9,402 bases of DNA from an uncultured Spirochaetales bacterium (lineage in GTDB: Bacteria > Spirochaetota > Spirochaetia > Sphaerochaetales > Sphaerochaetaceae). A program made the translations under genes and the position numbers. Below, piece by piece: positions 6,744 to 9,402 of the stretch (position 1 is the first letter of the stretch; each line of letters opens with the position of its first letter). The notes beneath the pieces were generated by a model. The model was given only the letters and a program-made list of their open reading frames with translations. It ran no database searches and was not told where the DNA came from. The stretch is from the NCBI GenBank assembly GCA_945947045.1, contig CAMEXG010000073.1, positions 1-9,402 of the forward strand, given 5' to 3'.

Positions 6744-7421
6744 ATGAAGCGAAAAAAACTCGATATTGATTCCTTTTCATACTATGGGGCTGAAATAAGA
6801 TACATTGGTGCTCTTCCTGGGGAAAAGACAGTCTTTCTCTCAGGTGGGAAGAGTATGGGGAGGGATGGGATCGTATCCATGTATCGGTCAAGCTTGGAAG
6901 CTGCGGCCAATGAATGGAGCGTCTCATATATTCCGGGACTTAAATACTCGGAGGCTGTAGAAAGAGGTTTGTATGAGAGGGACAAGGGCTCTCTCTTTGC
7001 TTTCGTTCCTATGGGAATAAAGTGCGCCTCTCTCTCCCTTATTTCTCGATGCCTCGTAACAGGTGGCGGTGTAATATCTACGGTGTCAGACGATTCCATC
7101 TTCTCTTTGGAGGCTTTGTCTTCATGTCGTAGCTTGGCTCACTCATTATCAAGGGCTACAATAATAGGAAACGAGAATCTCTCTTATATTCCTTATTCGA
7201 TATTAAGTGCATTGGATGAAGGAAGAGACGTGGGAGTGTTGGAAAGTGCACTGAATGGAAGGGGAATAAGAAACCTTGTAAGGGAAGGGTGTCCCATAGT
7301 AAAAAGCTTCTCTGATTTTCTTAGAGCCCCCCGTTATATTTCTTTTCCTTCTTCAAAGGGGAAATATGGCATAATGGGTGAGAGATTTGGAATAATGGAT
7401 ATGGAAAGATATGAAAAATAA
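6744..7421 (+). CDS. Degenerate DprA/Smf-like Rossmann-fold protein
   Basis: A 225 aa protein whose layout follows the DprA (Smf) core. VFLSGGKSMGRDGI at residues 30-43 matches the V-A-I-V-G-(S/T)-R strand-loop; VSYIPGLKYSEAVERGL at 60-76 stands for V-S-G-x-A-x-G-I-D-x-x-A-H-x-x-A-L; LFAFVPMGI at 84-92 for the T-I-A-V-L-x-x-G strand; LVTGGGVIST at 104-113 for the G-x-x-(I/L)-S-E turn; SALDEGRDVGVLE at 155-167 for the A-L-x-x-G-R-x-V-x-A-V-P-G strand; and GIRNLVREGCPIV at 174-186 for G-x-x-x-L-I-x-x-G-A. DprA loads RecA onto incoming single-stranded DNA during transformation. Here most signature residues (VGSR, ARGID, F-x-x-R-N-R-I) are lost, and the N-terminal and winged-helix domains are missing (usual length about 290-370). 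The 37 nt gap before it and poor ribosome binding site suggest weak expression. It overlaps the next recombinase by 11 nt. Confidence 0.62.
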   Translation: MKRKKLDIDSFSYYGAEIRYIGALPGEKTVFLSGGKSMGRDGIVSMYRSSLEAAANEWSVSYIPGLKYSEAVERGLYERDKGSLFAFVPMGIKCASLSLISRCLVTGGGVISTVSDDSIFSLEALSSCRSLAHSLSRATIIGNENLSYIPYSILSALDEGRDVGVLESALNGRGIRNLVREGCPIVKSFSDFLRAPRYISFPSSKGKYGIMGERFGIMDMERYEK

Positions 7422-8352
7422 GGAATACATAGAAGAATTCTTGATCTATGAAAAAAAGATAAAGGCTCTCAGCGACAACACTGTCAAGGCCTATAACTAT
7501 GATTTGGACATTCTAATATCTTTCTCAGGGGAAAGAGAAATAGATTTTCCTTCTTTTTCAAATGAAGATGCCAGAGAATTCATGCGTAAACTGGAGAAGG
7601 ACGGCAGGGCTGAGAAGAGCAGGCTGAGAATCCTCACTTGCTGCCATACTTTCTTTACATACCTTGAGAAATCAGGGGAAGTGGATTTTAATCCCTTTGA
7701 TTCTATCTCTCTAAGATTGGGAGGTAGGAGGCTCCCTTCTGTCTTGACAGTAGATGAAGTGAAAGAACTCTTGTCACTGCCTGTTGATGACTTCATCCAA
7801 GAAAGGGACCATATACTCTTTCTTTTTCTATATAACACCGGATGCAGAATAAGCGAAGCCTTAAGTGTAGACGTTGATGATATAGAATGGGGTGAGAGAA
7901 GAATAAAGATAATGGGAAAGGGTGGAAAGGAGAGATATGTATTTCTTTCTAAAAAAGCTCTTTCCGAAATAAAGGACCTATACTTACCCCGGAGGGAGGC
8001 ATATTTAATCGAAAAAGGGAAAGTTGGAGAAAAAGCATTATTGATCGGAGATAGGGGAGGGAGGTTGCCGTTTTCCTCTTCTCATATTATCTTCGATGAA
8101 TATAGGGAAAAACTTGGATGGCAGAAAGACTTCACTCCTCATACCTTGAGGCACTCTTTCGCCACTCATCTTATGGATAAGGGTGCCGACATAAGACTTG
8201 TCCAAGAACTACTTGGACATGAAAGTATTTCTACTACACAAATCTATACACACGTTTCCAGAGCTAAACTGAAGAAAGTGTATATGGATACGCACCCCCA
8301 TGGTAAAGGAAATAAAGACAATGACAGGAACGACAATTGTAGCAGTTCGTAA
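7411..8352 (+). CDS. xerC: Tyrosine recombinase XerC/CodV type (second copy)
   Basis: A 313 aa tyrosine recombinase, placed right before hslV-hslU as codV (xerC) is in Bacillus and relatives. The N-terminal core-binding domain covers residues about 4-90 and the catalytic domain about 108-296. Catalytic residues: Arg146 (NTGCRISEA), Lys170 (IMGKGGKER), His244 and Arg247 (PHTLRHSFATH), His270 (LLGHESISTTQ) and nucleophile Tyr279. The tail THVSRAKLKKVY followed by THPHGKG is the normal XerC/XerD ending. About a dozen extra residues beyond it (NKDNDRNDNCSSS) come from reading into hslV and look like a by-product of the gene overlap. The ATG at 7411 overlaps the DprA-like stop by 11 nt. It would act with a partner recombinase at dif, with the first recombinase gene the obvious candidate. 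It is the more canonical of the two copies. Confidence 0.95.
   Translation: MKNKEYIEEFLIYEKKIKALSDNTVKAYNYDLDILISFSGEREIDFPSFSNEDAREFMRKLEKDGRAEKSRLRILTCCHTFFTYLEKSGEVDFNPFDSISLRLGGRRLPSVLTVDEVKELLSLPVDDFIQERDHILFLFLYNTGCRISEALSVDVDDIEWGERRIKIMGKGGKERYVFLSKKALSEIKDLYLPRREAYLIEKGKVGEKALLIGDRGGRLPFSSSHIIFDEYREKLGWQKDFTPHTLRHSFATHLMDKGADIRLVQELLGHESISTTQIYTHVSRAKLKKVYMDTHPHGKGNKDNDRNDNCSSS
8305..8310 (+). promoter_or_regulatory. Ribosome binding site deciding the hslV start
   Basis: AAAGGA at 8305-8310 is 10 nt before the ATG at 8321. The upstream in-frame ATG at 8300 has only a C-rich stretch (CACCCCC) before it, so 8321 is preferred. Confidence 0.6.
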
Positions 8353-8857
8353 AGGTGGAAAGGTTGCTATCGCAGGTGATGGCCAGGTTACACAGGGTGA
8401 TACTGTAGTAAAGGGAAACGCCCACAAAGTAAGAAGACTCTATGATGATAAAGTCATCATAGGTTTTGCAGGCAGCACTGCAGACGCCTTTACATTATTT
8501 GAACTTTTTGAAGGCAAACTTAAGCAGTTCAACGGTGATTTGACCAGAGCCGCAGTAGAACTTGCGAAACAGTGGAGAATGGATAAGCAGCTTAGAAATC
8601 TTGAAGCGATGATGCTTGCTTCTGATGGAAACAAGATGTTTATGATCAGCGGAGTGGGTGATGTTCTTGAACCTGAAGGAGATGTACTTGCTATTGGAAG
8701 TGGTGGAAACTTCGCCCGTGCTGCAGCTACAGCCTATCTGGATGCAAACGTAGACTGGGATGCAGAGACAATAGCAAAGAAGAGTATCAGTATCGCCGCT
8801 GATATCTGTATATATACAAATCACTCTATAATTACTGAAGTCAAGGAAGGAAAGTAA
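8321..8857 (+). CDS. hslV: ATP-dependent protease subunit HslV (ClpQ)
   Basis: HslV is the N-terminal-threonine peptidase that forms a double hexameric ring and is driven by the HslU ATPase in the cytoplasm. From this start the protein is 178 aa, matching the family's usual 175-180. It begins MTG then TTIVAVR; aligned with known HslV, the first Thr of TTIV (residue 4) is the catalytic Thr1 after removal of a three-residue leader. Counting from it, Asp17 (AGDGQVT) and Lys33 (GNAHKVRR) of the active site are in the expected places. GFAGSTADAFTLFELFE, AIGSGGNFARAAA and DICIYTNH are further family blocks. An in-frame ATG at 8300 would add seven residues but has no ribosome binding site. The gene overlaps the recombinase by 32 nt (53 nt from 8300) and its stop shares one base with the hslU start. 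Confidence 0.96.
   Translation: MTGTTIVAVRKGGKVAIAGDGQVTQGDTVVKGNAHKVRRLYDDKVIIGFAGSTADAFTLFELFEGKLKQFNGDLTRAAVELAKQWRMDKQLRNLEAMMLASDGNKMFMISGVGDVLEPEGDVLAIGSGGNFARAAATAYLDANVDWDAETIAKKSISIAADICIYTNHSIITEVKEGK
8843..8850 (+). promoter_or_regulatory. Ribosome binding site for hslU
   Basis: AAGGAAGG at 8843-8850 lies 6 nt before the ATG at 8857, within the last codons of hslV. It supports 8857 over the internal ATG at 8890, which has no comparable site. Confidence 0.7.
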
Positions 8858-9402
8858 TGGAGCTTTTAAACGAGAGATCACTAGATAGTATGACTCCAAA
8901 AGAGATTGTGGCGTCTTTAGATAAATATGTAATCGGTCAGAATGATGCAAAGAGAACCATTGCAGTGGCCTTACGCAACAGAGTAAGAAGAAAGAAACTT
9001 CCAAAAGAGATAAGAGATGAAGTCTCTCCAAAGAATATTCTTATGATCGGCAGTACAGGCGTCGGTAAGACAGAGATTGCAAGAAGAATTGCAAAGCTTG
9101 CAGATGCTCCTTTTATCAAAGTCGAAGCTACGAAATACACAGAAGTCGGGTATGTAGGAAGGGACGTAGAATCTATGGTCAAGGACCTTATGGCTGCTTC
9201 TGTATCTATGGTGAAGGAAGAGATGGCTAAGGCCAGGGAAGGGGAAGTTGATGAGAACGTAGAATCAAGGCTTCTCGACCTCCTTCTTCCTTCTTTAAAT
9301 GTCAAAGATGACGAGAACGCAAGAGAGACAAGAGAGAAGTTCAGAAAAATGCTTCGTGACGGAGTCTTCGACAACAAGGAAGTCGAGATGAACGTCAGCT
9401 CC
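8857..9402 (+). CDS. hslU: HslU (ClpY) unfoldase ATPase, 5' part only
   Basis: The frame is open from the ATG at 8857 to the window end, giving 182 residues of a protein that is usually about 440-470. HslU is the AAA+ hexamer that unfolds substrates and feeds them to HslV. Visible blocks: MTPKEIVASLDKYVIGQNDA at residues 12-31, ALRNRVRRK at 38-46, PKNILMIGSTGVGKTEIARR at 58-77 with the Walker A Lys71 and Thr72, KVEATKYTEVGYVGRDVES at 88-106 including the substrate-gripping pore loop GYVG at 98-101, then the start of the inserted I domain, rich in Lys/Glu. The Walker A has Ser where most HslU proteins have Pro (GPTGVGKT). Walker B, sensor and C-terminal HslV-activating residues lie outside the window. 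The ATG overlaps the hslV stop (TAATG), so the two subunits are coupled. Confidence 0.96.
   Translation, partial: MELLNERSLDSMTPKEIVASLDKYVIGQNDAKRTIAVALRNRVRRKKLPKEIRDEVSPKNILMIGSTGVGKTEIARRIAKLADAPFIKVEATKYTEVGYVGRDVESMVKDLMAASVSMVKEEMAKAREGEVDENVESRLLDLLLPSLNVKDDENARETREKFRKMLRDGVFDNKEVEMNVSS

Noticed and set aside
5780..8352. Integrated mobile element or integron suggested by two tyrosine recombinases
   Set aside because: No inverted or direct repeats flanking the genes, no cargo or phage genes, base composition like the neighbours, and tight overlap with ftsZ and hslV point to housekeeping Xer recombinases.
8495..9031. A 178-codon minus-strand frame across hslV and hslU
   Set aside because: It crosses two unmistakable genes on the other strand and its translation resembles no family.

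Overview
The window looks like one co-directional block of a bacterial chromosome, all on the + strand. It holds a reduced division/cell-wall (dcw) cluster that runs straight into a xer-dprA-xer-hslVU block. Order: mraZ (3' part) - rsmH - ftsL-like - ftsW-like - ftsQ-like - ftsA - ftsZ - tyrosine recombinase 1 - degenerate DprA-like gene - tyrosine recombinase 2 (XerC/CodV position) - hslV - hslU (5' part). Genes are packed with 1-53 nt overlaps or gaps under 50 nt. There is no tRNA, rRNA, CRISPR array, insertion sequence or phage gene, and no gene-free stretch longer than 44 nt.

Organism (inference): a spirochaete is the best fit, most likely of the Sphaerochaeta type. As I recall it, Treponema runs from ftsA-ftsZ through a few genes to dprA, topA and a codV-like recombinase, and this window resembles a compacted version. 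The lack of ftsI and of every mur gene between rsmH and ftsZ fits Sphaerochaeta, which is reported to lack penicillin-binding proteins. The DNA is moderately AT-rich and uses AGA heavily for arginine. The assignment rests on gene order and protein character, not on a search.

Region by region: positions 1-1117 hold the conserved head of the cluster (MraZ regulator, 16S rRNA methyltransferase). Positions 1119-3287 hold three small or divergent membrane division proteins (FtsL-, FtsW- and FtsQ-like). The FtsW-like protein has a Glu where SEDS glycosyltransferases have a key Asp and has lost the SYGGSS motif. Positions 3292-5790 encode the conserved cytoskeletal pair FtsA-FtsZ. Positions 5780-8352 carry two catalytically complete tyrosine recombinases flanking a DprA-like protein that has lost most DprA signature residues. 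Positions 8321-9402 encode the HslV peptidase and the start of its HslU ATPase.

How they work together: FtsZ and FtsA build the division ring. The FtsQ/L/W-like proteins would form the membrane part of the divisome, here without a neighbouring FtsI. The Xer recombinases would resolve chromosome dimers at division, and HslUV is a soluble ATP-dependent protease. Nothing points to a wholly new system. The most interesting signal is the divergent SEDS protein in a division cluster stripped of its transpeptidase and precursor-synthesis genes.
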